Positions 1 to 9,271 of a stretch of DNA of 64,000 nucleotides are shown here, one piece after another. The notes under the pieces were generated by a model, which did not search any database, was not told the origin of the DNA, and was given only the letters and a program-made list of their open reading frames with translations. Position numbers and translations under genes: made by a program. Source of the stretch: Pseudomonas sp. ICMP 561. GTDB lineage: Bacteria; Pseudomonadota; Gammaproteobacteria; Pseudomonadales; Pseudomonadaceae. The stretch lies in contig NZ_LKBT01000045.1 in assembly GCF_002699985.1 (NCBI RefSeq), positions 124,001 to 188,000 on the forward strand, read 5' to 3'. Numbering within the stretch: position 1 is the stretch's first letter; each line of letters begins with the position of its first letter.

Positions 1-1116
1 CTGCCGATTCTGGTCAAGGCTACCGGCATCTTCGAAGCCAACAAGAAAACCAAGGAGCTGCGCCTGTCTCAAGAGAAAGGTGCGTTCGTGGTCGTCGAAG
101 GCAAGCTGTTCATGAGCGACACCCAGATGAATGGCTGGCGCGAAAAGGACAACACGCCGTCGACCTTCCGCAAGCCAGACGAATTCCGTCCGTTTCTGCT
201 GTCCTGGGGTGGCTCTGAGGTCTACATCATCAACACCAAAATGGCGAGCCTGGGTTACGACCAGAGCAAGTCCTACGGTGTGAGTATTTCCCAGTACACG
301 CCCAACATGGTCAAAGAGATGAACAAGCCCGATCCGACCGGCTGGATCGTCGGCTCGGAATTCTCGGACATGTGGTATGGCTTCTACTGCTATGAAACCA
401 AAGATTTTGTGGTCAAAGGCAGCACCTACCGCGACAACATCATTTACGGCATCGACCCGCACGACCGTTCCCACGGTCTGATCATTGCCGAAAACGATGT
501 CTACGGAACCAAGAAAAAGCACGGGATCATTATTTCCCGTGAGGTGAACGATAGCTTCATCTTCAACAACAAAACGCACAACAACAAGTTGTCCGGCATG
601 GTTCTGGACCGTAACAGCGTCAACAACATCGTTGCCTACAACGAGGTTTACCAGAACCACACTGACGGCATCACCTTGTACGAAAGCGGCGACAACCTGC
701 TGTGGGGCAACAAGGTCATTGCCAACCGTCGTCACGGCATCCGCGTTCGTAACAGCGTGAACATCCGCCTTTACGAAAACATCGCCATGGCCAACGGTCT
801 GCTGGGTGTCTACGGACACATCAAGGATTTGAGCAACACCGACCGCGACATCGCGCTCGACCCGTTCGAATCCAAGGTGTCGCTGATTGTTGTCGGTGGT
901 GAACTGACCGGTAATAACTCGGGCCCACTGTCGATCGATTCGCCACTGAGTATCGAACTCTACCGAGTGGCGATGCTGGCTCCGACCAAGAACAGCGGTA
1001 TCAGCTTCGCCGGCATTCTGGGCGAACGTCAGGATGAAATCCTTGACCTGCTGGTACGCCAACAGAAAGCCGTGCTGATCGATCCGGTCGAAAGCCAGAA
1101 AGAACTTCAGGACTGA
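1..1116 (+). CDS. algG: Mannuronan C5-epimerase AlgG, C-terminal 371 residues (5' end outside window)
   Basis: AlgG converts D-mannuronate to L-guluronate in the polymer in the periplasm. The reading frame is open from base 1, so the N-terminus and signal peptide lie upstream; about 370 of the usual ~535 residues are present. The visible part is a right-handed beta-helix of short Asn/Gly-rich repeats, and it contains the family motif DPHDRSH (around base 451-471), which carries the catalytic His/Asp cluster. The last codon is followed 13 bases later by the algX start, as in the alginate operon of other Pseudomonas. There is no internal break. AlgG also has a structural role protecting polymer in the secretion complex (family knowledge). 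Confidence 0.96.
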   Translation: MPILVKATGIFEANKKTKELRLSQEKGAFVVVEGKLFMSDTQMNGWREKDNTPSTFRKPDEFRPFLLSWGGSEVYIINTKMASLGYDQSKSYGVSISQYTPNMVKEMNKPDPTGWIVGSEFSDMWYGFYCYETKDFVVKGSTYRDNIIYGIDPHDRSHGLIIAENDVYGTKKKHGIIISREVNDSFIFNNKTHNNKLSGMVLDRNSVNNIVAYNEVYQNHTDGITLYESGDNLLWGNKVIANRRHGIRVRNSVNIRLYENIAMANGLLGVYGHIKDLSNTDRDIALDPFESKVSLIVVGGELTGNNSGPLSIDSPLSIELYRVAMLAPTKNSGISFAGILGERQDEILDLLVRQQKAVLIDPVESQKELQD

Positions 1117-1129
1117 GAAGGTAATGTTT

Positions 1130-2569
1130 ATGCACGCACACTTGATCAAATTACTCAGCCTGTCCGGCCTGACCGCAGCACTGATGGCAATCAGCAGCGG
1201 CGCACGTGCAGACGAGTTGCAAGCGCCCAACTTCACCGCGGAGCCCTGCTGCCAGCTGTGCCCGCAAGCGCATGACGCCAGAAACTACACCACGCGCTAC
1301 CAGCAGAACTTCACCACGCTGGTGCAAGCAGAAGGTGACTGGCTGTTCCGTACCCAGGAAGACCTGCGTACCGAATTCAACACCACGCCAGAAGGCTATC
1401 GCCGCATGCAACAACTGCACGATGCCTTCAAGAGCAAAGGCGTTGAACTGGTAGTGGTGTATCAGCCGACTCGCGGCCTGGTGGATCGCAACAAACTGTT
1501 CCCTGCCGAACGCGACAAGTTCGACTATGAAAAAGCGCTGACCAACTACAAGGCCATGCTGGGTCGCTTCGACAAGATGGGCTACTGGGTTCCGGATCTG
1601 TCGCCGTTGACCAACGAGCAACAGGCCCATGATTTCTATTTCCGCGGTGACCAGCACTGGACGCCATACGGCGCCCAGCGCACCGCGAAAATCGTTGCCG
1701 AAACCGTGAAGAAAATCCCGGGCTACGCCGACATTCCAAAGCGTGAATTCGAAAGCCACGTTTCGGGACGCATGGGCAAAACCGGTACCCTGCACAACAT
1801 GGCAGCGCAATTGTGCGGTAACACCTACGCGATCCAGTACATGGACCAGTTCACCACCGAGCCTAAAGGCGAGGCCGGTGACGGCGACCTGTTCGGTGAT
1901 TCCGGCAACCCGGAAATCACTCTGGTCGGTACCAGTCACAGCGGCAAGAACTACAACTTCGCCGGCTTCCTGCAAGAGTACATCGGTGCCGACATCCTTA
2001 ACGTTGCCTTCCCTGGCGGCGGTCTGGAAGGTTCGATGCTGCAGTACCTGGGCAGTGAAGACTTCCAGAAACGTCCACCAAAAATCCTGATCTGGGAATT
2101 CTCGCCGCTGTACCGCCTGGACCAGGAGACCATTTACCGCCAGATGATGTCGCTGCTGGATAACGGCTGCGAAGGCAAACCAGCAGTGATGAGCGCAAGC
2201 ACCACACTGAAGACCGGCACCAATGAAGTGCTGGTCAACGGTAAGAATGGAATCAAGAACATCCGCAATGGCAGCAATCAGATCGACATCCGTTTTGCCG
2301 ACACGTCGGTAAAAGTTCTGCAAGCCAGACTCTGGTACATGAACGGTCGTCACGAAGATCTGAAAATCGAAAAACCGGAAACATCCGATACAGACGGGCG
2401 CTTCTCCTTCGAACTGCGAACAGATGAAGACTGGGCTGACCAGCAGCTGCTCGCACTGGAAATCCAGGGTCCGGAAGCGGGCACTGCACCCCAGAAAGTC
2501 GAAGCGAAAGTATGCAAACGCAACGTGTTCCCGGGCACTGCGCAGCAAACTGCGCAAGCCGGGTTATGA
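1130..2569 (+). CDS. algX: Alginate O-acetyltransferase AlgX
   Basis: Periplasmic SGNH-hydrolase-like enzyme that performs the terminal acetyl transfer to mannuronate; the C-terminal part is a carbohydrate-binding module. An N-terminal signal peptide ends near ARA-DE. I chose the second ATG (1130) over the one at 1124 for two reasons. AGAAGG at 1116-1121 is 8 bases from 1130 but only 2 from 1124. With this start the catalytic residues fall at Asp174, His176 (in RGDQHW) and Ser269 (in GTSHSG), exactly the published P. aeruginosa numbering as I recall it. The length of 479 residues is normal. The gene lies between algG and algL, and algL begins 8 bases after its stop. Confidence 0.97.
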   Translation: MHAHLIKLLSLSGLTAALMAISSGARADELQAPNFTAEPCCQLCPQAHDARNYTTRYQQNFTTLVQAEGDWLFRTQEDLRTEFNTTPEGYRRMQQLHDAFKSKGVELVVVYQPTRGLVDRNKLFPAERDKFDYEKALTNYKAMLGRFDKMGYWVPDLSPLTNEQQAHDFYFRGDQHWTPYGAQRTAKIVAETVKKIPGYADIPKREFESHVSGRMGKTGTLHNMAAQLCGNTYAIQYMDQFTTEPKGEAGDGDLFGDSGNPEITLVGTSHSGKNYNFAGFLQEYIGADILNVAFPGGGLEGSMLQYLGSEDFQKRPPKILIWEFSPLYRLDQETIYRQMMSLLDNGCEGKPAVMSASTTLKTGTNEVLVNGKNGIKNIRNGSNQIDIRFADTSVKVLQARLWYMNGRHEDLKIEKPETSDTDGRFSFELRTDEDWADQQLLALEIQGPEAGTAPQKVEAKVCKRNVFPGTAQQTAQAGL

Positions 2570-2577
2570 GGCTACCT

Positions 2578-3699
2578 ATGCACACTCCGAAACTGATGTT
2601 ACCTACCCTGCTGTCACTGGCCATTATGGCCGGTGGCGCCGGGGCCGCCAGCGCCGCGAACCTCGTGCCACCCAAAGGCTACGACGCTCCGATCGAAAAA
2701 ATGAAGACCGGCGACCACAACTTCAGCTGTGACGCCATTCCAAAGCCTTACACCGACAAGCTGGTGTTTCGCAGCAAATACGAAGGTTCGGACAAGGCGC
2801 GTGCGACCCTGAACGAAGCGTCCGAAGAAGCGTTTCGCAGTGCGACCAAAGACATCACCACCCTTGAGCGTGGCGTCAGCAAAGTCGTGATGCAGTACAT
2901 GCGCGATGGTCGTCCCGAGCAGCTCGATTGCGCACTGAACATGATGACTACCTGGGCCAAGGCTGATGCGCTGGAGTCCAAGGACTTCAACCATACCGGT
3001 AAATCGATGCGCAAATGGGCGTTGGGCAGCATGTCCTCCGCTTACCTGCGCTTGAAGTTCTCCGACTCGCATCCGTTGGCCAACCGCCAGGCGGACGCGC
3101 AGATCATTGAAGCATGGTTCAGCAAACTGGCTGACCAGGTCATCAGTGACTGGAGCAACCTGCCGATGGAAAAAATCAACAACCACTCGTACTGGGCCGC
3201 ATGGTCGGTAATGGCAACCGCTGTCGCCACCAACCGTCAGGACCTGTTCGACTGGGCGATCAAAGAATTCAAAGTCGCCGCCAGCCAAGTCGATTCGGAA
3301 GGCTACCTGCCGAACGAGATGAAGCGTCGTCAGCGTGCCCTCTCCTATCACAACTACGCCTTGCCGCCACTGGCGATGATCGCCAGCTTTGCGCAGGCCA
3401 ACGGTGTAGACCTGCGTCCGGAAAACAATGGTGCATTGAAACGTCTGGCTGATCGCGTGCTGTCTGGCGTGAAAGACCCGGCTGCCTTCGCTGCTAAAAA
3501 CGGTGAAAAACAGGACATGACGGACCTCAAGAAGGATCCGAAATTTGCCTGGCTGGAACCGTACTGCTCGCTCTACACCTGCAGCCCTGAAGTACTTGAA
3601 GACAAGCACGAAAAACAACCTTTCAAAACCTTCCGTCTGGGCGGTGACTTGACCAAGGTCTACGACCCTGAGCATGAGAAGGGCGACAAAGGCGGTTGA
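2578..3699 (+). CDS. algL: Periplasmic alginate lyase AlgL (PL5)
   Basis: Beta-eliminating poly(mannuronate) lyase that degrades alginate stranded in the periplasm. The start at 2578 is chosen because GAGG at 2568-2571 precedes it at good spacing and it yields a clean signal peptide ending in GAASA. An in-frame upstream Met at 2512 would overlap algX and is unlikely. Catalytic residues visible are Asn202-His203 in NNHSYW and Arg250 and Tyr257 in the RRQRALSYHNYALPP segment, each one residue beyond the P. aeruginosa numbers I recall. It is 373 residues, the usual length. It is followed by a REPIN and a GC hairpin before algI, which is unusual inside this operon. Confidence 0.96.
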   Translation: MHTPKLMLPTLLSLAIMAGGAGAASAANLVPPKGYDAPIEKMKTGDHNFSCDAIPKPYTDKLVFRSKYEGSDKARATLNEASEEAFRSATKDITTLERGVSKVVMQYMRDGRPEQLDCALNMMTTWAKADALESKDFNHTGKSMRKWALGSMSSAYLRLKFSDSHPLANRQADAQIIEAWFSKLADQVISDWSNLPMEKINNHSYWAAWSVMATAVATNRQDLFDWAIKEFKVAASQVDSEGYLPNEMKRRQRALSYHNYALPPLAMIASFAQANGVDLRPENNGALKRLADRVLSGVKDPAAFAAKNGEKQDMTDLKKDPKFAWLEPYCSLYTCSPEVLEDKHEKQPFKTFRLGGDLTKVYDPEHEKGDKGG

Positions 3700-3711
3700 T
3701 ACACCAACCAA

Positions 3712-3819
3712 CTGTAGGAGTGAGCTTGCTCGCGATGACGTCGGATCAAACAACCTGGATCTGACATGAGATATGCGGTGTTTGATATGCCGCTATCGCG
3801 AGCAAGCTCACTCCTACAG
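3712..3819. repeat. REPIN (inverted REP pair) between algL and algI
   Basis: Outer arms CTGTAGGAGTGAGCTTGCTC and its complement ending CTCCTACAG enclose about 60 bases, giving a long imperfect hairpin. The same family recurs at 57047-57137. It lies inside the alginate operon. Confidence 0.85.
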
Positions 3820-3831
3820 TGTTACGCGTTA

Positions 3832-3854
3832 ACCCCCACATCGGTGTGGGGGGT
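3832..3854. terminator. GC-rich hairpin in algL-algI spacer
   Basis: ACCCCCACA-TCGG-TGTGGGGGGT can form a 9-bp stem with a tetraloop. It is followed by a G/T-rich stretch rather than a clean T run, so it may be a weak terminator or an RNA-processing or stability element between algL and algI. Confidence 0.4.
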
Positions 3855-3902
3855 TTGGGGGGGCTTTGGGCCCTTGACTGATGGATAAACGGAGATATCA
3901 GG

Positions 3903-5480
3903 ATGGTGTTCTCATCCAACGTGTTCCTGTTCCTGTTCCTGCCGATTTTCCTCGGCTTGTATTACTTGAGCGGGCAACGCTATCGCAATCTGCTGCTGCT
4001 GATTGCCAGTTATGTGTTCTATGCCTGGTGGCGTGTGGACTTCCTCGCGCTGTTCATCGGCGTAACGGTGTGGAACTACTGGATCGGCCTGCAGATAGGT
4101 GCGGCAGGCGTTCGCACCAAGCCGGCTCAACGCTGGCTGTTGCTGGGCGTGGTGGTTGACCTCGGTATCCTGGGCTACTTCAAGTACGCCAACTTCGGCG
4201 TCGACAGCATCAACGCAATGATGACGTCGGTCGGTCTGGAGCCGTTCATCCTGACCCACGTGTTGCTGCCAATCGGTATCTCGTTCTATGTCTTCGAGTC
4301 CATCAGTTACATCATTGACGTGTACCGCGGTGATACCCCGGCCACACGCAACCTGATCGACTTCGCTGCGTTTGTCGCGATCTTCCCGCACTTGATTGCA
4401 GGCCCTGTGCTGCGTTTCCGTGACCTGGCTGACCAGTTCAACAATCGCACCCACACCCTGGACAAGTTCTCCGAAGGCTGCACGCGCTTCATGCAGGGCT
4501 TCATCAAGAAAGTGTTCATCGCCGACACCCTCGCCGTTGTCGCTGACCACTGCTTCGCGCTGGAAAACCCGACCACAGGCGACGCCTGGCTGGGTGCACT
4601 GGCTTATACCGCGCAACTGTATTTCGACTTCTCCGGTTACAGCGACATGGCCATTGGTCTGGGCCTGATGATGGGTTTCCGCTTCATGGAAAACTTCAAA
4701 CAGCCTTACATCAGCCAGTCGATCACCGAGTTCTGGCGTCGCTGGCACATCAGCCTCTCCACCTGGTTGCGTGACTACCTGTACATCACTCTGGGCGGCA
4801 ACCGTGGCAGCAAGTTCGCGACCTATCGCAACCTGTTCCTGACCATGCTGCTGGGTGGTTTGTGGCACGGCGCCAACATCACGTACGTAATCTGGGGTGC
4901 ATGGCACGGTATCTGGCTGGCGATCGAGAAAGCCATCGGCCTGAACACCGCACCACGTACTTTTAACGTACTGCGCTGGGCCCTGACTTTCCTGATCGTG
5001 GTCACTGGCTGGGTCATCTTCCGCTCCGAAAACCTGCACGTTGCCGGCCGTATGTACAGCGCGATGTTTGGCTTCGGTGACTGGAAACTGTCGGAACTGA
5101 ACCAGGCCAGCCTCACCGGTCTGCAAGTGGCGACCATGGTCGTGGCTTACGCAACACTGGCGTTCTTCGGTCTGCGTGACTTCTATGCCAACCGTCCTGC
5201 CGAAAAAGCTGCCAGCAAGAGCAACCCGGATCTGGGTGTTCAGGCTGACGGCCCTGCCACTGCGCAGCCAGGCATGATCAAAGCCGTACCGGGTGACAAA
5301 CCAGGAAGCATTCACGAACCAGGCTACATCGTGGGTACTGAAGCTCAGGTACAGCCTGCTTACTGGGTTGCTGACTGGCCACGTTACGCAATGCGCGCAC
5401 TGATCCTGCTGCTGTTCATTGCTTCGATTCTCAAACTGTCGGCGCAAAGCTTCTCGCCGTTCCTTTACTTCCAATTCTGA
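3903..5480 (+). CDS. algI: MBOAT acyltransferase AlgI
   Basis: Polytopic inner-membrane MBOAT protein that takes acetyl groups from a cytoplasmic donor and passes them towards AlgJ/AlgX. The sequence is dominated by transmembrane helices. The essential His is at residue 322 in LWHGANITYVIWGAWHG, the position reported for P. aeruginosa. Its 525 residues are slightly more than usual because of a polar insertion near residues 430-485. The start ATG at 3903 follows GGAGATATCAGG. It begins 203 bases after algL, much farther than the tight spacing normally seen, and is followed by algJ after 9 bases. Confidence 0.96.
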   Translation: MVFSSNVFLFLFLPIFLGLYYLSGQRYRNLLLLIASYVFYAWWRVDFLALFIGVTVWNYWIGLQIGAAGVRTKPAQRWLLLGVVVDLGILGYFKYANFGVDSINAMMTSVGLEPFILTHVLLPIGISFYVFESISYIIDVYRGDTPATRNLIDFAAFVAIFPHLIAGPVLRFRDLADQFNNRTHTLDKFSEGCTRFMQGFIKKVFIADTLAVVADHCFALENPTTGDAWLGALAYTAQLYFDFSGYSDMAIGLGLMMGFRFMENFKQPYISQSITEFWRRWHISLSTWLRDYLYITLGGNRGSKFATYRNLFLTMLLGGLWHGANITYVIWGAWHGIWLAIEKAIGLNTAPRTFNVLRWALTFLIVVTGWVIFRSENLHVAGRMYSAMFGFGDWKLSELNQASLTGLQVATMVVAYATLAFFGLRDFYANRPAEKAASKSNPDLGVQADGPATAQPGMIKAVPGDKPGSIHEPGYIVGTEAQVQPAYWVADWPRYAMRALILLLFIASILKLSAQSFSPFLYFQF

Positions 5481-5489
5481 GGACCCGCC

Positions 5490-6677
5490 ATGACCCGTTC
5501 ATTACGCATCCTCTACATCACCCTGTTCCTGGCTATCCTGCTGATTCTGGGTATCTGGTCGCTGCGCAGCTTTGCCAGCTTCTCGACCACCCCGGAAACC
5601 ACCGTGCTTAACGGTAAGTGGACCAAGGCGGCGGAAACTCATTACGACGAAGAGTTTCCGATCAAGCGTCTGGGCACCAACCTTTGGGCAGCGCTGGATT
5701 ACAAGCTGTTCAACGAAGGCCGCCCGGGCGTTGTCCTCGGCAAGGATCAGTGGCTGTTCACTGATGAAGAGTTCGATGCCATCGCCAACGGTGACAAGAA
5801 CGAAGCGGAAAACCTGGCAATCATCCAGGGCGTACGCGACGAACTGAACGCCAAAGGTACAAAGCTGGTGCTGGCGATTATCCCTGCCAAGACCCGCTTG
5901 TATCCGGAGCACATTGGCGACAACAAACCTGCCACGTTGCACACCGATCTTTATCAGCAGTTCCATGAGCACGCTGCGCAAGCCGGTCTGGTCGCGCCTG
6001 ATTTGCTGACACCGCTGCAAGGTGCCAAGCAACACGGCCAGGTCTTCCTGCGTACCGATACTCACTGGACGCCGATGGGTGCCGAAGTTGTGGCCAAGCA
6101 GTTGGGCACGGTCATCGCAGAGCAGACGCCATTGAGCGGCGAGCCTGAGAAGTTCGTCACCCAGGCCAAGGAAACAGCGCCTTATAAAGGCGACCTGACC
6201 AACTTCCTGCCGCTTGACCCGCTGTTCAGCAACCTGTTGCCACAACCGGATCAACTGCAACAACGCAGCACTGACCCGGTAGCAGCAGAGGCCGAAGGCG
6301 ATGACGCGCTGTTCGCCGACAGTGATGTCGCCGTTGGTCTGGTGGGCACCAGCTACAGCGCCAACCCGAACTGGAACTTCGTCGGTGCGCTTAAAGAGGC
6401 GCTGCACAGTGATGTTGTGAACTACGCGGAAGACGGCCACGGCCCGATCCTCCCGATGCTCAAATACCTGCAAACCGACGCGTTCAAAAACAGCCCGCCA
6501 CAAGTATTGATCTGGGAATTTCCGGAACGTTATCTGCCCGTTCACAACGACCTTAAAGACTTTGATCAGCAGTGGATTGCACAGCTAAAAAAAGCTGCTC
6601 CTGAAGCGATCAAAACGCAACAAAACGTCGTTCAGAACGTCAAACCTTCCGACTCGCCAAACCAGGCCCAAAACTGA
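5490..6677 (+). CDS. algJ: Alginate O-acetyltransferase AlgJ
   Basis: SGNH-like acetylesterase/acetyltransferase anchored by an uncleaved N-terminal membrane segment (residues about 5-27) with the catalytic domain in the periplasm; it acts between AlgI and AlgX. The triad is visible as Asp190 and His192 (TDTHWTPMG) and Ser288 (GTSYSANPNWNF), the same numbers I recall for P. putida AlgJ. It has 395 residues. The start at 5490 follows GAGGACCCGCC. It is distantly related to AlgX in this operon, sharing the DxHW and GTS motifs, but has no carbohydrate-binding module. Confidence 0.96.
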   Translation: MTRSLRILYITLFLAILLILGIWSLRSFASFSTTPETTVLNGKWTKAAETHYDEEFPIKRLGTNLWAALDYKLFNEGRPGVVLGKDQWLFTDEEFDAIANGDKNEAENLAIIQGVRDELNAKGTKLVLAIIPAKTRLYPEHIGDNKPATLHTDLYQQFHEHAAQAGLVAPDLLTPLQGAKQHGQVFLRTDTHWTPMGAEVVAKQLGTVIAEQTPLSGEPEKFVTQAKETAPYKGDLTNFLPLDPLFSNLLPQPDQLQQRSTDPVAAEAEGDDALFADSDVAVGLVGTSYSANPNWNFVGALKEALHSDVVNYAEDGHGPILPMLKYLQTDAFKNSPPQVLIWEFPERYLPVHNDLKDFDQQWIAQLKKAAPEAIKTQQNVVQNVKPSDSPNQAQN

Positions 6678-6690
6678 GAGGACTAAACAG

Positions 6691-7359
6691 ATGAACCTAC
6701 AGAATTCGAACACTCGTACTGCCAAGAAAAGCCTGCTGAAAACCTGCGCACTGGCTGCCGGTATCAGCCTCTTCACCCTGCAAGCATTCGCCGGTGACTC
6801 CGCCCTGTATGGCCCAACCGCACCAAAAGGCTCTACCTTCGTGCGTGTCTACAACGCCAGCAGCTCCGAGATCAGCGCTTCGGTTGGCAACACCAACATG
6901 AACGAAGTAGCACCACAGGGCAGCACTGCATTCAGCTTCATGCCACAAGGTGACTACACCGCCAAACTGGGCAGCCAAAGCGTCCCGGTGAAACTGGCAG
7001 GCGACCACTATTACACCCTGGTCAACAACGCCAGCGGCAAGCCACAACTGGTTGAAGAACCACCGTTCAAAAACAAGCAGAAATCCCTGGTTCGCGTACA
7101 GAACCTGAGCGACAAGGCACTGACCTTGAAGACTGCTGACGGCAAAACCGAAGTCGTAAAAACCGTTGCTGCCAAAGGCACCGGTGAGCGTGAAATCAAT
7201 CCGGTAAAAGTCAGCCTGGCGCTGTACGACGGCGACAAGAAAGTGACTGACCTGAAACCGGTTGCCCTGGAGCGTGGCGAAGCCGCCGTGTTGTACATCA
7301 CCGGTAGCGGCAGTGGCCTGTCTCCGGTATGGGTAAAACCACCGGTAGCGACTCGCTAA
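6691..7359 (+). CDS. algF: Alginate biosynthesis protein AlgF
   Basis: Periplasmic accessory protein required for O-acetylation of alginate; it makes complexes with the other acetylation proteins. An N-terminal signal peptide (residues 1-32, ending LQAFAG) is followed by two beta-sandwich-like halves (about residues 40-125 and 128-222) joined by the EEPPFKNKQKS linker. The length of 222 residues is typical. The start at 6691 is preceded by GAGAGGAC. It follows algJ by 13 bases and precedes algA. Confidence 0.95.
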   Translation: MNLQNSNTRTAKKSLLKTCALAAGISLFTLQAFAGDSALYGPTAPKGSTFVRVYNASSSEISASVGNTNMNEVAPQGSTAFSFMPQGDYTAKLGSQSVPVKLAGDHYYTLVNNASGKPQLVEEPPFKNKQKSLVRVQNLSDKALTLKTADGKTEVVKTVAAKGTGEREINPVKVSLALYDGDKKVTDLKPVALERGEAAVLYITGSGSGLSPVWVKPPVATR

Positions 7360-7475
7360 TAAAGGATTAGTCAGTCGGCCCGCTGATGAGTGGGCCGATC
7401 GACACGGAACAAAAACAAGACAGAAACGACAGACCGACGTACAGCCCTATTTCGAAATGCTCTTGGAGAAACAAC

Positions 7476-8927
7476 ATGATTCCAGTGATCTTGTCAGGCG
7501 GTAGCGGTTCACGACTCTGGCCGCTTTCGCGTAAACAATTCCCTAAACAGTTTCTGGCGCTGACCGGGAACCACACCCTCTTCCAGCAAACCCTCGAGCG
7601 TTTGAAGTTCGAAGGCATGCAAGCACCGATCGTGGTTTGCAACAAAGAACACCGTTTCATCGTCAACGAGCAACTGAGTGTTCTGGGCCTCGAAACTCAG
7701 ACCGTGATCATGGAACCGTTTGGCCGCAACACTGCGCCAGCCGTTGCCATCACCGCCATGCACCTGCTCAGCGAAGGCAACGACGAGCTGATGCTGGTCA
7801 TGCCTGCTGACCACGTGATCGAAGATCAGAAAGCTCTGCAACGCGCACTGGCGCTGGCCACCGTCGCGGCCGAGCGTGGCGAGATGGTCCTGTTCGGCGT
7901 ACCGGCTACCAAGCCGGAAACCGGTTATGGCTACATCAAATCCACTGCTGATGCACTGCTGCCAGAAGGCGTGAGCCGCGTATCGCACTTCGTCGAGAAG
8001 CCTGACGAACAGCGCGCTACCGAGTTCGTTGAAGCCGGTGGTTACTACTGGAACAGCGGCATGTTCCTGTTCCGTGCCAGCCGCTTCCTCGAAGAGCTGA
8101 AAAAGCACGATCCGGACATCTACGACACCTGCATGATGACCCTGGAGCGCAGCAAGCAAGAAGGCGACACCATCGACATCGACGAAGCCACCTTCGCCTG
8201 CTGCCCGGACAACTCCATCGACTACGCCGTGATGGAAAAAACCCAGCGCGCTTGCGTTGTGCCACTGACCGCTGGCTGGAACGACGTGGGCTGCTGGTCC
8301 TCGCTGTGGGCTGTGCAACAGAAAGACGCCAACGGCAACGTCACCAAAGGCGACGTGGTTATCCAGGACAGCCGCAACTGCATGATCCACGGCAACGGCA
8401 AACTGGTATCGGTGATCGGTCTGGACAACATCGTTGTCGTCGAAACCAAAGACGCCATGATGATTGCTCACAAGGACAAGGTTCAGGGCGTCAAGCAGAT
8501 GGTCAACACGCTCAATGAGCAGGGCCGTAGCGAGACTCAGAACCACCTTGAAGTCTATCGTCCATGGGGTTCATACGACTCCGTCGACATGGGCGGCCGC
8601 TTCCAGGTCAAACGCATTTCGGTAAAACCGGGTGCCAGCCTGTCCCTGCAAATGCACCACCACCGCGCCGAACACTGGATCGTGGTATCGGGCACTGCAC
8701 AGGTTACCTGTGACGAGAACGTGTTCCTGCTGACCGAAAACCAGTCGACCTACATCCCGATTGCCTCGGTTCACCGCCTGAAAAACCCAGGCAAGATCCC
8801 GTTGGAAATCATCGAAGTTCAATCGGGCAGCTACCTGGGTGAAGACGACATCGAACGTTACGAAGACGTTTACGGTCGCTCCGCTCAACTGGAAGCTGGC
8901 GTCAAGACGCAAACCATTGCACGTTAA
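7476..8927 (+). CDS. algA: Bifunctional mannose-6-phosphate isomerase / GDP-mannose pyrophosphorylase AlgA
   Basis: Cytosolic enzyme giving mannose-6-phosphate from fructose-6-phosphate and GDP-mannose from mannose-1-phosphate, the first and third steps towards alginate. The N-terminal nucleotidyltransferase domain carries GGSGSRLWPLSRKQFPKQF and FVEKPD; the C-terminal type II cupin isomerase domain carries QMHHHRAEHW. The start at 7476 is used because GGAG at 7465-7468 lies just upstream and the pyrophosphorylase signature begins immediately; an in-frame Met at 7386 would add 30 unconserved residues. It is 483 residues, the last gene of the operon, and is followed by a strong terminator. Confidence 0.97.
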   Translation: MIPVILSGGSGSRLWPLSRKQFPKQFLALTGNHTLFQQTLERLKFEGMQAPIVVCNKEHRFIVNEQLSVLGLETQTVIMEPFGRNTAPAVAITAMHLLSEGNDELMLVMPADHVIEDQKALQRALALATVAAERGEMVLFGVPATKPETGYGYIKSTADALLPEGVSRVSHFVEKPDEQRATEFVEAGGYYWNSGMFLFRASRFLEELKKHDPDIYDTCMMTLERSKQEGDTIDIDEATFACCPDNSIDYAVMEKTQRACVVPLTAGWNDVGCWSSLWAVQQKDANGNVTKGDVVIQDSRNCMIHGNGKLVSVIGLDNIVVVETKDAMMIAHKDKVQGVKQMVNTLNEQGRSETQNHLEVYRPWGSYDSVDMGGRFQVKRISVKPGASLSLQMHHHRAEHWIVVSGTAQVTCDENVFLLTENQSTYIPIASVHRLKNPGKIPLEIIEVQSGSYLGEDDIERYEDVYGRSAQLEAGVKTQTIAR

Positions 8928-8963
8928 TCTGCTGTTTTAACTGCAATCGGCAACGAGCAGTAC

Positions 8964-9018
8964 ACCTCAACAACCTTTTGCGTACCCCATCCGCAGCAGG
9001 TTGTTGAGGTTTTTTTTG
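8964..9018 (+). terminator. Rho-independent terminator of the alginate operon
   Basis: ACCTCAACAACCT (8964-8976) pairs perfectly with AGGTTGTTGAGGT (8998-9010), followed by a run of eight T residues. It lies 37 bases after the algA stop. Confidence 0.93.
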
Positions 9019-9097
9019 GCCTGCGTTTTTGTTGAATTGAAACGGATCAGTTCTGCGGAAAATTCTATGGTCGACTGCAAACATGATTTCGATCTCG

Positions 9098-9187
9098 CAG
9101 GACCGGCTGTAGCCGGGAGAGCAGTATTTCAGTTGAAGGAAATTTAGAGCGTGTCCCGGCCTCCTCCTGGCTGAAGCCGGTCCTACG
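9098..9187. repeat. REPIN of the GGACCGGCT class
   Basis: CAGGACCGGCTGTAGCCGGGAG and the opposite arm CTGGCTGAAGCCGGTCCTACG form an imperfect long hairpin. It occupies the otherwise gene-free stretch between the algA terminator and the next gene. Confidence 0.75.
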
Positions 9188-9271
9188 GACAGCGACATCA
9201 ACGGCGTACCATTAGCCGCCCCGCCCCGCTTTCGGTACGATGCGTGCTCATCTGTTCACGAGGCGCGACTC

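Noticed and set aside
1151..6545. Long antisense open frames opposite algX, algL, algI and algJ (about 350-520 codons)
   Set aside because: They are mirrors of GC-rich coding sequence with no family motifs, no ribosome sites and implausible composition (His/Gln/Val-rich); the sense genes are certain.
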